Shown piece after piece: positions 10,767 to 20,452 of a DNA stretch of 64,000 bases. Below the pieces are notes generated by a model. The model saw nothing but the letters and a program-made list of their open reading frames with translations. It had not been told where the DNA came from and ran no database searches. Source of the DNA: Granulicella cerasi (lineage in GTDB: Bacteria > Acidobacteriota > Terriglobia > Terriglobales > Acidobacteriaceae); NCBI RefSeq assembly GCF_025685575.1, contig NZ_JAGSYD010000001.1, forward strand, positions 871,852-935,851, in the 5' to 3' direction. Position 1 is the stretch's first letter; each line of letters begins with the position of its first letter. Position numbers and translations under genes: made by a program.

Positions 10767-11246
10767 CTAGGCCTTCGCCAGCTCCTGCTTCACGAGTTCG
10801 CTGACGAGCTTGCCGTCGGCGCGAACGCCGTCGGCGAGCAGGCGCTGCTGCACGACCTTCATCACCGCACCCATATCGCGGGGCGTGGCCTTCGTGCCGC
10901 CGTTGTCGGCTTCGATCTTCGCAATGGCACCCTGCACCACGGGCAGCAGCTCGTCGGCGCCCGCGGCCTTGGGCATGTAGCTTTCGATCAACGCGATCTC
11001 GACGGTTTCCTTCGCGGCCAGCTCGGGGCGATCGCCCTTGGTAAACTGCTCCACCGACTCGCGGCGCTGCTTGAGCATCGTGGTCAGCATGGACTGCTCT
11101 TCGGCGTCGGTCAGGGGCTCGCGCTTGTCGATCTCCTTGGACTTCAACGCGGCCTTTACCATGCGCAGCGTGGTCAGTTTCTCGGCTTCCTTTGCCTTCA
11201 TCGCGACAATAATGTCCGCGTCAATCTTCGTTCCAATCGTGGCCAT
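10767..11246 (-). CDS. yqeY: GatB/YqeY domain protein
   Basis: This 159-residue stand-alone YqeY-like protein is related to the tail domain of the GatB amidotransferase subunit. It matches through MKAKEAEKLTTLRMVKAALKSKEID near the N-terminus, the IESYMPK motif, and TPRDMGAVMKVVQQRL near the C-terminus. Length is close to the usual 145-155. A role in charging or handling of tRNA has been suggested for the family, but the function remains unclear. It is a single gene, divergent from nothing obvious. Confidence 0.85.
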   Translation of the reverse strand: MATIGTKIDADIIVAMKAKEAEKLTTLRMVKAALKSKEIDKREPLTDAEEQSMLTTMLKQRRESVEQFTKGDRPELAAKETVEIALIESYMPKAAGADELLPVVQGAIAKIEADNGGTKATPRDMGAVMKVVQQRLLADGVRADGKLVSELVKQELAKA

Positions 11247-11293
11247 CTTCGTTCACTTCCTTCAGAGGAAGTGTAGCAGCGAGAGCCCAAGAA

Positions 11294-11321
11294 AAAGCCC
11301 CGAGCCGTGGCTCGGGGCTTT
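11294..11321 (-). terminator. Strong terminator for the propeller lipoprotein gene
   Basis: AAAGCCCCGAGCC and its complement form a 12-13-base-pair stem with a three-base loop. On the minus strand it is followed by TTTTTC. It begins 15 bases after the stop codon at 11337. Confidence 0.85.
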
Positions 11322-11336
11322 GCTTGCCGTGTGGGG

Positions 11337-13394
11337 TTAGACGAGCGGAACTGCCGAAATCGATCCGGTGGGAGCGGCTACGCCCAGGATCTGCAGCACC
11401 GGGTAGGTCGGAGCCGCGGTGTTCACGAGCCATACCGAACCCGAAGGATCGACCGCGACGCCAGGAAGCGGCGAGGTGCCCGTCGTGACGATGGTGGTGG
11501 TTGCCGATGCCAGAACGCTGGCACCGGTAGCGTCTACGGGCTCCAGACCATCGCCGTAGGTCTTAGCCGAGGTCGAGTAGCCATCGATCAGGCCACCGTT
11601 GGTCAGGTACTTGCCCGAAGCGGTGTTGAACAGGAAGAGGTTCGCTCCGCCCGAGAGCTGCGAGGCGGGCGCGAAGATCATGTTGTTGGAGTCGATGGCG
11701 ATCGTCGAACCGAAGTAGTTCGTGGTGTACGCCAATGCCGTGGAACCGTAAGGCTGCGGGAAGAAGTACTTCGAGCTGCAGCCCGCAGTGTTCGTGGTGC
11801 TGACGCAGACGCCGCCGTAACCGGCAGAGTACGAGGACGACGTGCTGCCGATGATTGCGGTCCACGCTGCGCCGGATGCGGTGAACGCGCTGCCACCCGA
11901 GTGGTAGTTCGTCGTGGTCGTACCCTGCGCCACTGCGCCGGTATACGGCGAGAGGAAGTTGTAGAAGCCCGAACCCGTTCCATTGCCCAGAATGTCTCCG
12001 GTCGTGGGGCTGACGGCGACGTAACGCGATCCGACGGACGTGGAAGGGAAGGTCGGGGTGCCGGCATAGCTGGTATCGGGTGTGATGGAGCTTGCCGGGA
12101 TGCGACCGAAGTAGCCGAGGCTGCTGCTCTTGTAGGTGCCGAACCAGACGTTGTTGCTCGCATCCACCGAGATGCCGTAGGGGTTGCCGGCGACTGCGGT
12201 CGTGCTGGAGGTGCTGCCCGCGATGTAGATCGCCGTGGGAACCGTGATCTGCGTGGTAGTCGCGGTGCTGGGGGTGTACTTCCAGACATAGCCGCTGCTA
12301 TCGGCGAGCCACAGGTTCAGCGGCGATGCGGCGTCGATCGCCAGCTGCTTGCCGGTCGTCACGGCCTGCAGGGCGGAGCTGCCCCAGCCGCCGCTCGGCG
12401 AGAGCAGAGCGCCGTTGGCCGAGAGCTCTACGAGCGGAGCGCTGGCCATGCCGGCCACCCAGATGTTGCCGCTGCCGTCCACGCGCACATCGCTGGGGCC
12501 GGTTGCGGCGGTGGTGCCGTTAGACTGCGTGCCGCCCGCGTACTGGATGGCCACCGAAAGATCATGCGGTGCCGCAGCCAGCGCAGGGGTATAGAAGTTG
12601 GTCGCCGAGGTCGCGTTTGCAAAGACGGTTGCCGCGTTCGACATCGGATACTTGGCCCACTGCAGCGCAATCTGCCAGGTGTTTGCGGGCGTCACGCCGC
12701 CGAAGTCGGCCGTGACAATGGTGGTGCAGCCCGCAGAGCTCAGGCCGGCCGAGTTCACGCACGCGGCCAGGGAGTTACCCAGCGACGCGAGCAGCGTGTA
12801 GGGCACCTTGCCGCCGTTTGCGGTGGTCTGCTGCAGCGCACCGGTCAGCGAGATCAGGGAGGTCGCCGTGCCGAACGCGTTCTTCAGGCCAAGCGTGTTG
12901 GCAGCGACCGAGCCGATCGCCGTCGAGCTGCCGTCCTGCGTGGAGAAGCCTGCAAGCGCTTCCGCCGCAATCACGGTCGTCAGCTCATTGATCACAACAT
13001 TGGTGGAGGAGCTGATGCTGGAGCAGCTGCCAAGAGCTTCAACCAATACGTTCGACGTGTTCGTGCTACCCACACCGGGATCACCACCGGCGGCTACCAG
13101 ATAAAGCTGGTCCGGATCGGAGCAAGTCGTGCTGTTGTGCGAGATGCTGAACGCGCCGGTCGAGTCCGTGGTGCCGGTGCCGAGCACCGTCGGTGCACTG
13201 CCGTTGCCGGTTTTACCAGCCCTGTACAGCGTCACGGTGGCACCTGAGATCGGCTGTCGCCCACCCATCGCGTGTCCTGTGACCGCAGAGGCAAGCTGCG
13301 AGCTCGAAGTAGCAGTAGTTTGCAGAGCGCAGCCGGACAGAGCCAGTGCGCTAAGAGACGAGAGAGCCACCGCAATGCGAAGTGCTTGTGTCAT
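11337..13394 (-). CDS. Beta-propeller lipoprotein with N-terminal carboxypeptidase-regulatory-like domain
   Basis: This 685-residue exported protein has a lipobox (LALSGC, Cys near residue 22). A short beta-sandwich follows (SGATVTLYRAGKTGNG, then TGTTDSTGAFSIS), of the type attached to many acidobacterial cell-surface proteins. Much of the rest is Ser/Thr/Ala-rich and contains repeated propeller blades of the form DVRVDGSGNIWVAG, VDASNNVWFGT and VDPSGSVWLVN. This is typical of NHL or streptogramin-lyase (Vgb)-like propellers. No catalytic residues can be assigned. It is probably a surface or periplasmic binding protein. It ends at a strong terminator. Confidence 0.7.
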   Translation of the reverse strand: MTQALRIAVALSSLSALALSGCALQTTATSSSQLASAVTGHAMGGRQPISGATVTLYRAGKTGNGSAPTVLGTGTTDSTGAFSISHNSTTCSDPDQLYLVAAGGDPGVGSTNTSNVLVEALGSCSSISSSTNVVINELTTVIAAEALAGFSTQDGSSTAIGSVAANTLGLKNAFGTATSLISLTGALQQTTANGGKVPYTLLASLGNSLAACVNSAGLSSAGCTTIVTADFGGVTPANTWQIALQWAKYPMSNAATVFANATSATNFYTPALAAAPHDLSVAIQYAGGTQSNGTTAATGPSDVRVDGSGNIWVAGMASAPLVELSANGALLSPSGGWGSSALQAVTTGKQLAIDAASPLNLWLADSSGYVWKYTPSTATTTQITVPTAIYIAGSTSSTTAVAGNPYGISVDASNNVWFGTYKSSSLGYFGRIPASSITPDTSYAGTPTFPSTSVGSRYVAVSPTTGDILGNGTGSGFYNFLSPYTGAVAQGTTTTNYHSGGSAFTASGAAWTAIIGSTSSSYSAGYGGVCVSTTNTAGCSSKYFFPQPYGSTALAYTTNYFGSTIAIDSNNMIFAPASQLSGGANLFLFNTASGKYLTNGGLIDGYSTSAKTYGDGLEPVDATGASVLASATTTIVTTGTSPLPGVAVDPSGSVWLVNTAAPTYPVLQILGVAAPTGSISAVPLV

Positions 13395-13541
13395 TTCGTT
13401 TCCCTTTGTGGGTGGGGCCTGTATCGACCCGTTTTATGAAGATTTGAGAAAAGAATATCTCGGATAGCGAGACGGGCATGGGCGATTGCGCACCCAAGGT
13501 CGATTACCGGACGTTTGTGCAGTGTGCCAGCTCGCTGCGGA

Positions 13542-13805
13542 TCACTCTTCCATCATGCGGCGGATGTCGTCCGCTGTCGGAATGCCGGGCAGCGACAGCA
13601 GATCGGAGGGCTGGTCCAGGATGGCGCGGATTTCGGCAAACCGCTTTTCGGCCTGCTCGAGCTGCTTGCCCAGGATGCGGACCTGTTTGTAGCTGCGCAT
13701 CAGCATGTCAAGCAGCTGATCGCGCGACATGCCCGCGACGCGGGCGCGCATCTGCTGCTCATCGAACTCGGGAACGTACTTGTCGAGATTGTCGGACGGC
13801 GCCAT
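13542..13805 (-). CDS. Small helical protein of unknown function
   Basis: This 87-residue protein has no signal peptide and a central helix that looks like a coiled coil (YKQVRILGKQLEQAEKRFAEIRAIL, about 40-64). ATG 13805 is preceded by AAGGAG on the minus strand. It lies divergent from dnaB across about 110 bases. I do not recognise a family. Codon use matches its neighbours, so it is likely real. Confidence 0.6.
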   Translation of the reverse strand: MAPSDNLDKYVPEFDEQQMRARVAGMSRDQLLDMLMRSYKQVRILGKQLEQAEKRFAEIRAILDQPSDLLSLPGIPTADDIRRMMEE

Positions 13806-13915
13806 GTCGCTCCTTCTGTAAATCGCTTGCTAATGAGGAAAAGGCCGCTATGTGCACCATTCTCCGTGCATGATTCGCGCTTGTGGCCAGGGCGGTTACG
13901 AACGAAAATAACACT

Positions 13916-15316
<1,401 letters not shown>

Positions 15317-15335
15317 GGATTCTCGAACTGCTGAC

Positions 15336-15369
15336 ACGCTCCTGACAGTATGCTGTCAGGAGCGTTTTT
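15336..15369 (+). terminator. dnaB terminator
   Basis: A 13-base-pair stem beginning ACGCTCCTGACAG, with loop TATG, is followed directly by a run of five T (stem arms 15336-15348 and 15353-15365). It begins 19 bases after the dnaB stop. Confidence 0.9.
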
Positions 15370-15416
15370 CTATCTTGGGCTTCGTAGTCAAAGAGTCATC
15401 CCCAAGGAGAAACGTC

Positions 15417-15794
15417 ATGAGCCGTTTTGAGAGCAACGCTGTCACCTGGTTTGAAATCCCCACGTCGGACTTCGAGCGCGCCACGAAATTCTATGAGCAT
15501 GTGCTGGACATCAAATTCATCCCCTTCGGCGATGGCGACCCGATCAACATATTTCCGTCCGTTGGCGCCGGCGCTACAGGCTGCATCACGAAGCGCCCGC
15601 ATGGAAAGCCTTCGGTGGATGGCACGCGTGTCTTCCTCAACGCGGATGGCAAGCTCGATGCTTCGATCAAGCGCGCGGAGAAGCTGGGCGCCACCATCGT
15701 CACGCCGCGCACGCAGATACCCAACGGCAGCTACTATGCCTGCCTCATCGACTCCGAAGGCAACCACGTCGGCCTGCACAGCTCGCAGTTCTAG
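15417..15794 (+). CDS. VOC (glyoxalase-fold) family protein
   Basis: This 125-residue protein has the vicinal-oxygen-chelate fold: FEIPTSDFERATKFYEHVLDI at the N-terminus, and the closing strand CLIDSEGNHVGLHS. It is the usual length for a single-domain YdcJ/PhnB-like VOC protein. ATG 15417 has AAGGAG 7 bases upstream. The longer open frame in the same phase is a shadow inside dnaB. It is followed after 21 bases by a WYL regulator gene, so it is probably co-transcribed and may be its target. Confidence 0.8.
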   Translation: MSRFESNAVTWFEIPTSDFERATKFYEHVLDIKFIPFGDGDPINIFPSVGAGATGCITKRPHGKPSVDGTRVFLNADGKLDASIKRAEKLGATIVTPRTQIPNGSYYACLIDSEGNHVGLHSSQF

Positions 15795-15815
15795 AAACTG
15801 TCAGGAGGAGCAGCG

Positions 15816-16520
15816 ATGAGACGTGCTGATCGCCTCTTCCGCATTGTACAACTGCTGCGCGCCGGGCGCCTGAAGACCGCTCAAGCTCTTGCTGAGCGGC
15901 TTCAAGTGTCGGAGCGCACGATCTATCGCGACATCCGCGATCTGCAACTCGCCGGCCAGCCGATTGAAGGCGAAGCGGGCGTCGGCTACACGATGCGCCG
16001 TGAGTTTGATCTGCCGCCGTTGATGTTTACGGTGGAAGAGCTCACAGCGCTCGTCGTCGGTGCGCGACTTGTGCAGGCGTGGGGTGGAGAAGAGTCCTTC
16101 GCTGCAGCGAAGAGCGCTCTTGCTCGCATCGAAGCGGTGATCCCCGCAGAGTTGAGTACGCATCTCGACAGCATCGCGCTCTATGCGCCGCCGTTTGTGA
16201 TGAGCAAAGGGCACCGTCGTCTGCTCGATCAACTGCACCGTGCGTGCCGCGAACTCACCGTAGTGGAGTTCTGGTACACGCGGATCGGTGAAGATATGGC
16301 GCAGGCGGAGTATCGTGCGGTGCGACCGCTGGCTCTCGCCTTCTGGTCCGGCTTTTGGACGCTCGCCGCATGGTGCGAGCTGCGCAACGACTTTCGCACC
16401 TTCCGCATGGACCGCCTGCACGGCGTCGTTGTCACCGAGCGCAGCTTTGTACGTAAGCGCGGTCAGCGGCTCGAAGACTTTCTACGTAGCGTCGGCAAGC
16501 GGAAGCCCGACGCTATGTAG
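15816..16520 (+). CDS. HTH/WYL-domain transcriptional regulator
   Basis: This 234-residue regulator of the YafY type has an N-terminal winged helix (residues 1-60, with ALAERLQVSERTIYRDIRDL as the DNA-reading part). A WYL-type ligand domain follows, including VVEFWYTR and YRAVRPLALAFWSGFWTLAAWCELRNDFRTFRMDRL. AGGAGGAGCAGCG precedes the ATG. It follows the VOC gene at 21 bases. Its stop abuts the convergent L,D-transpeptidase stop. Confidence 0.85.
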   Translation: MRRADRLFRIVQLLRAGRLKTAQALAERLQVSERTIYRDIRDLQLAGQPIEGEAGVGYTMRREFDLPPLMFTVEELTALVVGARLVQAWGGEESFAAAKSALARIEAVIPAELSTHLDSIALYAPPFVMSKGHRRLLDQLHRACRELTVVEFWYTRIGEDMAQAEYRAVRPLALAFWSGFWTLAAWCELRNDFRTFRMDRLHGVVVTERSFVRKRGQRLEDFLRSVGKRKPDAM

Positions 16521-18317
16521 CTAAAGCGTTTCGCCCGGCTGCTGCTTCGGGTTCACCTTGTGCTCGTTCGTGCGATCGGTGGGGTGCTTGGCGATCGCGG
16601 CAGCGAGGTCCTTGTCGTAGCCGTAGATGTCTTTGTAGAAGTGCACGGAACCGTCCTCGTCCGCCATCGCGGTGAGGTAAGTGATGCTCACCGGCAGCGT
16701 TGTCTTCAGGTTCACGGTCTTGTTGTTCTGGTCGCCGTACATCGCATCGTGGATCTTATCGGCGGTCCAAATAGGCTGCTCCTGCAGCACCCAGTTGGCC
16801 ATCTTCTCCGCGTCGTTCAGGCGAATGCAACCGTGCGACTTATCGCGGCGCGTGAGGTTGAAGAACTGCATCTCCGGCGTGGAGTGCATGTAGATGTCGT
16901 ACTCGTTGGGGAACATGAACTTCACGAGTCCGAGCGAGTTCTTCGGTCCAGGCTTCTGGCGCACGACGTAGCGGCCATGCTCGAGGTCGCTCGCCGAGTA
17001 ACCCGACGCAGGCTGTCCGTTTGCGGTGACGACCTCATAGTCGTGGCTCGCGAGATAGCCGAGGCCGCTGGCGTTGATGTGCTTCATCAACTCTTTCTTG
17101 ATGATCGAGTTCGGCAGGTTCCAATAGGGGCGGAAGTTCACGTAGCGCATGGAGCGCACGAACATCGGCGTGTCATGATTGCCTTCGGCCTGACCGACGA
17201 CGACCTTCATCTTGAAGGCAAGCGAGTTGTCTTCGTTGTAGGTGCGCACGATGAACTCGGGCAGGTTCACGAGCACGCGCGGATTCACGAAGTTGTCCGG
17301 CAGCCAGCGCCAGCGCTCCAGCGCGAGGTTGAGCTGCTCGACGCGTTCTGTGAGCGGAACGTTGAGTGCGTCCACCGTGAGCTGCGTCAGCTTGCCGTCG
17401 GGCGTGAGGCCGTGGCGCGTCTGGAAGTGCTTCACCGCATCGCTGATTTCCTGGCTGTACGCCTGCGTCTGCGGAATCTCCCCTTCGGCGTCGCCAAGCT
17501 CCTGCAAGCGGAGGCGTAGCGGCTCGAGGCCCGCGTAGCTTCCGCCAACGCTGATCGGATGCGTCACTGCGGGCAGCGGATCGCTTTGCGCCTGCTGCTT
17601 GGCGGCGGCGAGGTACTGCACCAGCGCCTTCTCGGTCGCCGCGTAGATTGCGTTGTGCGGTTCGACAGAACTCACGACGGTCGGCGCGTCACTCGCGTCC
17701 ACGAGCTGGTCGTTCATGAACTGCGAAAGCTGAAACTGTTCCCGCTTCTGCGGCACATCGATGTCGAAGTTCAGCGTCTGGGGGTTCACGCGACCGGTGT
17801 GCAGGTCGCTGATGAAGCGCATCGTGGAAATCGTCATCGCCGCGTCGAACTGCGCGATGACTGTCTCGGCATCGTCGCTTGTGTCCTTACGCTTGCGAAT
17901 GTCGTCGATGCGTGCGACGCGTTGTGCCCAGCGGCTGGCGTCGTAATCTTCGGGGATCAGCCCCTTCTCATCCGCGTGCGTGAACAGGTTGATTAGCGCG
18001 GTGGTCGTCTCGGTCGGCTTGCCGTCGCGCGTCCATGCCAGCTCGAAGTTGCGGTCGTTATAGAACTGCTGCACGAGCGGCTGATAGGCCGAGTAGTTCG
18101 ACCACTTCATGATCGCAAGCTGTGGCGACTGCACCACCTTCTCGACGTTATCGGCAAACTCGGCGGAGTTGGCCTTCGAGGTCGACTTGCGTTTGTGGAA
18201 CCACGAGTACACGGTGCGGCGACCGGACTTGCAGCCTTCGGTCGGCAGCAGAATCGTCGTAACCAGAACCGCGCTCAACAGCACGGGAACAACAGTGGAC
18301 AAGCGTGGTGACTTCAC
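16521..18317 (-). CDS. L,D-transpeptidase (YcbB/LdtD-like) with peptidoglycan-binding domain
   Basis: This enzyme makes 3-3 cross-links in peptidoglycan. A hydrophobic N-terminal segment (about 8-26) ends in an imperfect lipobox-like EGC. A long scaffold domain is followed by a peptidoglycan-binding domain (DAVKHFQTRHGLTPDGKLTQ). The YkuD catalytic domain comes last, with the SHGCIRL motif; the nucleophile Cys is near residue 496. At 598 residues it matches YcbB (615). Convergent to the WYL gene with no gap. Confidence 0.9.
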   Translation of the reverse strand: MKSPRLSTVVPVLLSAVLVTTILLPTEGCKSGRRTVYSWFHKRKSTSKANSAEFADNVEKVVQSPQLAIMKWSNYSAYQPLVQQFYNDRNFELAWTRDGKPTETTTALINLFTHADEKGLIPEDYDASRWAQRVARIDDIRKRKDTSDDAETVIAQFDAAMTISTMRFISDLHTGRVNPQTLNFDIDVPQKREQFQLSQFMNDQLVDASDAPTVVSSVEPHNAIYAATEKALVQYLAAAKQQAQSDPLPAVTHPISVGGSYAGLEPLRLRLQELGDAEGEIPQTQAYSQEISDAVKHFQTRHGLTPDGKLTQLTVDALNVPLTERVEQLNLALERWRWLPDNFVNPRVLVNLPEFIVRTYNEDNSLAFKMKVVVGQAEGNHDTPMFVRSMRYVNFRPYWNLPNSIIKKELMKHINASGLGYLASHDYEVVTANGQPASGYSASDLEHGRYVVRQKPGPKNSLGLVKFMFPNEYDIYMHSTPEMQFFNLTRRDKSHGCIRLNDAEKMANWVLQEQPIWTADKIHDAMYGDQNNKTVNLKTTLPVSITYLTAMADEDGSVHFYKDIYGYDKDLAAAIAKHPTDRTNEHKVNPKQQPGETL

Positions 18318-18440
18318 AGGTAGCGACCCTTCGGCAGTGGACGATCTTCCTCTAGGATGCAGAATCGGCGCGCGATGGAGAAGCGCAAAGATCGTTGCCG
18401 GCCACGAAGTTGTGGAAGAGTGCCGCTGCTGGTTCGCCCG

Positions 18441-19649
18441 CTACCGCAGCCAGCCGCCCAGCGTCATCACGCAGAGCCCGGCCTGCGCCACGATGACGCC
18501 GCCGGCGAGCAGCAGATACGTCTTGCGGTAGCGCGTCTCCAGCACATCGGCAAACACGCCGCCGATGAACGTCAGCAGGAACGGCACCGCCCACAGCCAC
18601 GGCGCCGTGATGATCTGCGTGGTGTAGAGCGGCATCAGCGCCAGCACGCAGAGCAGGGGAACGGTGTTGCCGAAGTAGCGCGAGCGCTTTGTCGTGGCAT
18701 AAAGCAGTAGCGAAACCAGCGCCGCAATCGAGATGCCCGCGTTGGCCGGTTGCAGGAAGAAATGCTTCGCGGCTTCCAGGCCCATCCAGCAGCGCGCGCT
18801 GCCGCCGGTGAAGAGATACAGGAAGACTGACGGGCGGAATCCGAAGACGACGAAGAGTACGAGCAGAGCACCGAGCGCGGCGTAAGCCATGATCGGCAGC
18901 ACCAGCGAGCGGCGACGCTCGGCGACGTAGAAGAAGAACACCGCGCCCAACAGCCAGCCGACGATGCCGGCCAGCGTATGCGCGGAGGCCGTCAGCCCCA
19001 GTGCGACGGTGAGCAGCACGATGCGCGGACGCCATTTCTTGCGCGGCCCCTGCAAAGCGTGGCCTACGCCGATCGCCGTGTACACCAGCCCGTACAGCCC
19101 CCATAGCGCGAGGATGTCGTTGCTCGGGTGCGTGGCGTGGCGAATGATGGCTGGGCAGAAAACGTAGAGCGCCAGCGCGAGCGCGCCGCCTTCGTTGCCA
19201 AAGAGCCTGCGCGAAACCCACCACACGCCGCCGCCCGCCCACAGGGCGAAGAACACAAACGGTAGACGCAGCAGCCACTTCACGCCGACCATTTCGTGGC
19301 GTGCTTCCCATAGCGAGCCGTTCAGACTGCCCTCGGTGTAGAGGCGGTTCTCCGGTTTGCGGAAGTGGTCGGTCGCCAGCAGCACGCCGCGTTCCAGGCT
19401 CAGGGGCAGAGCGGCCGTGCGGTAGCCGAAGAAGCCATCGCCGTTCAGGTTGCCGCAACTGGTGAAATAGCCCGCGATCGCCTCGGGGCGCTCCCACATT
19501 TCGCGCCCACAGCGCGCCACGCGGTAGTCATCGGCGCTCAGCGGCTCGCGCGAGATGTTCCAGGCGCACAGGCCCAGCATAATCAGCAACAACAGGCCCG
19601 CAATCTGTTGCGGGCGGGCAATCGTAAAGCCACGGAGTTTCATCGTCAC
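18441..19649 (-). CDS. Polytopic membrane protein, probable GT-C-like glycosyltransferase
   Basis: This protein of about 400 residues has roughly nine to eleven hydrophobic helices. The N-terminal loop after the first helix carries acidic residues (SREPLSADDYRVARCGREMWE), as in the catalytic loop of ArnT/PMT-like glycosyltransferases. The pattern is suggestive rather than diagnostic. The start is either GTG 19649 or ATG 19643, two codons apart. It stands alone, upstream of the L,D-transpeptidase and in the same direction. Confidence 0.55.
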   Translation of the reverse strand: MTMKLRGFTIARPQQIAGLLLLIMLGLCAWNISREPLSADDYRVARCGREMWERPEAIAGYFTSCGNLNGDGFFGYRTAALPLSLERGVLLATDHFRKPENRLYTEGSLNGSLWEARHEMVGVKWLLRLPFVFFALWAGGGVWWVSRRLFGNEGGALALALYVFCPAIIRHATHPSNDILALWGLYGLVYTAIGVGHALQGPRKKWRPRIVLLTVALGLTASAHTLAGIVGWLLGAVFFFYVAERRRSLVLPIMAYAALGALLVLFVVFGFRPSVFLYLFTGGSARCWMGLEAAKHFFLQPANAGISIAALVSLLLYATTKRSRYFGNTVPLLCVLALMPLYTTQIITAPWLWAVPFLLTFIGGVFADVLETRYRKTYLLLAGGVIVAQAGLCVMTLGGWLR

Positions 19650-19693
19650 TTACGAGTCTACAGAGCCGGGAGCGCATGTAACCTTAAGCTTGT

Positions 19694-20116
19694 ATGCAAT
19701 CCTTCACCTTCAAGCCCGGTCTCGCCCTGTTCCTTTCACAATCGCTCAACGGCCGCTGGGCCGTGGTCTTTGAGGACGAAGGCCCAGCCGGATACTGCTA
19801 CGCCTGCGATCGCCAGCTCGGCGAGGACGAAGAAGGCGTCGTCGACGCCATGCTGATCTACAACGGTGCTTCGCTCGAGGACCGCGAACGCGAGCGCATC
19901 GCCAGCGTGCAGTGGTCGCCAGACGGTGACCGCGCGGTGCTCTACCTCGACGGCACGCCGCAGGCGTACATGGATTTCGTCACGCGCGAAAGCTCCTGCC
20001 GCATGGATTTCCCGAACTTCCTGGAAGCCAACGACAACCGCCAGTGGCGCCGCTCCACCCACGCCTGGAACGAGGAGCTGGTGAAGCGCTTCGAGGCGGC
20101 CCTCTACGTCAACTAG
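19694..20116 (+). CDS. DUF2251-like protein
   Basis: This 140-residue soluble protein matches my recollection of the DUF2251 pattern: WAVVFEDEGPAGYCYACD near residue 22, VVDAMLIYNGAS near 49 and VQWSPDGDRAVLYLDG near 71. The function of that family is unknown. It is divergent from the membrane-protein gene and ends at a good terminator. Confidence 0.6.
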   Translation: MQSFTFKPGLALFLSQSLNGRWAVVFEDEGPAGYCYACDRQLGEDEEGVVDAMLIYNGASLEDRERERIASVQWSPDGDRAVLYLDGTPQAYMDFVTRESSCRMDFPNFLEANDNRQWRRSTHAWNEELVKRFEAALYVN

Positions 20117-20143
20117 GGCCGCGAGGTTTCGCGGACAAAAAAG

Positions 20144-20163
20144 AGGACGGCCGAAGCCGTCCT
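20144..20163 (+). terminator. Terminator after the DUF2251-like gene
   Basis: AGGACGGC pairs with GCCGTCCT around the loop CGAA, followed by TTGCGTTTTT. It lies 28 bases after the stop at 20116. Confidence 0.8.
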
Positions 20164-20205
20164 TTGCGTTTTTCCGGGGATGCTTTCCTCGAAAGAAAAA
20201 GTCTT

Positions 20206-20304
20206 TTAGATCTCTTCGTCGGGCGTCGCCTGAACGCGCATTGCCACGAGGCAGGGTGCGAGCAGAATCAGGATGAACGAGCCGGCAACAAGTGCGGAGT
20301 GCAT
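20206..20304 (-). CDS. 32-residue single-helix membrane peptide (putative)
   Basis: ATG 20302-20304 to TAA 20206-20208 encodes 32 residues. One hydrophobic helix (residues 5-21, LVAGSFILILLAPCLVA) is followed by a short acidic tail. AGGAG lies 8 bases upstream of the ATG. It occupies a gap that otherwise has no gene. It could be a small membrane protein. A chance open frame cannot be excluded. Confidence 0.45.
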   Translation of the reverse strand: MHSALVAGSFILILLAPCLVAMRVQATPDEEI

Positions 20305-20452
20305 AGGTGATGCTCCTGGAAGAGATGGGCCGAAGCCGCTTACAAACCTAGAGTGACATCACTTTTCATCTGCTGAAATACATCCAAGCGATCAGCGGAC
20401 GAACGCCCGTATTACGCCCATCTTCCCGGAAAGTTGTAGATCGTCTGGGAAG

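Noticed and set aside
11307..13247. A 646-codon plus-strand frame opposite the propeller lipoprotein
   Set aside because: The product is an Arg/Gly-rich low-complexity string, while the minus-strand frame has a signal peptide, lipobox, propeller repeats and a terminator.
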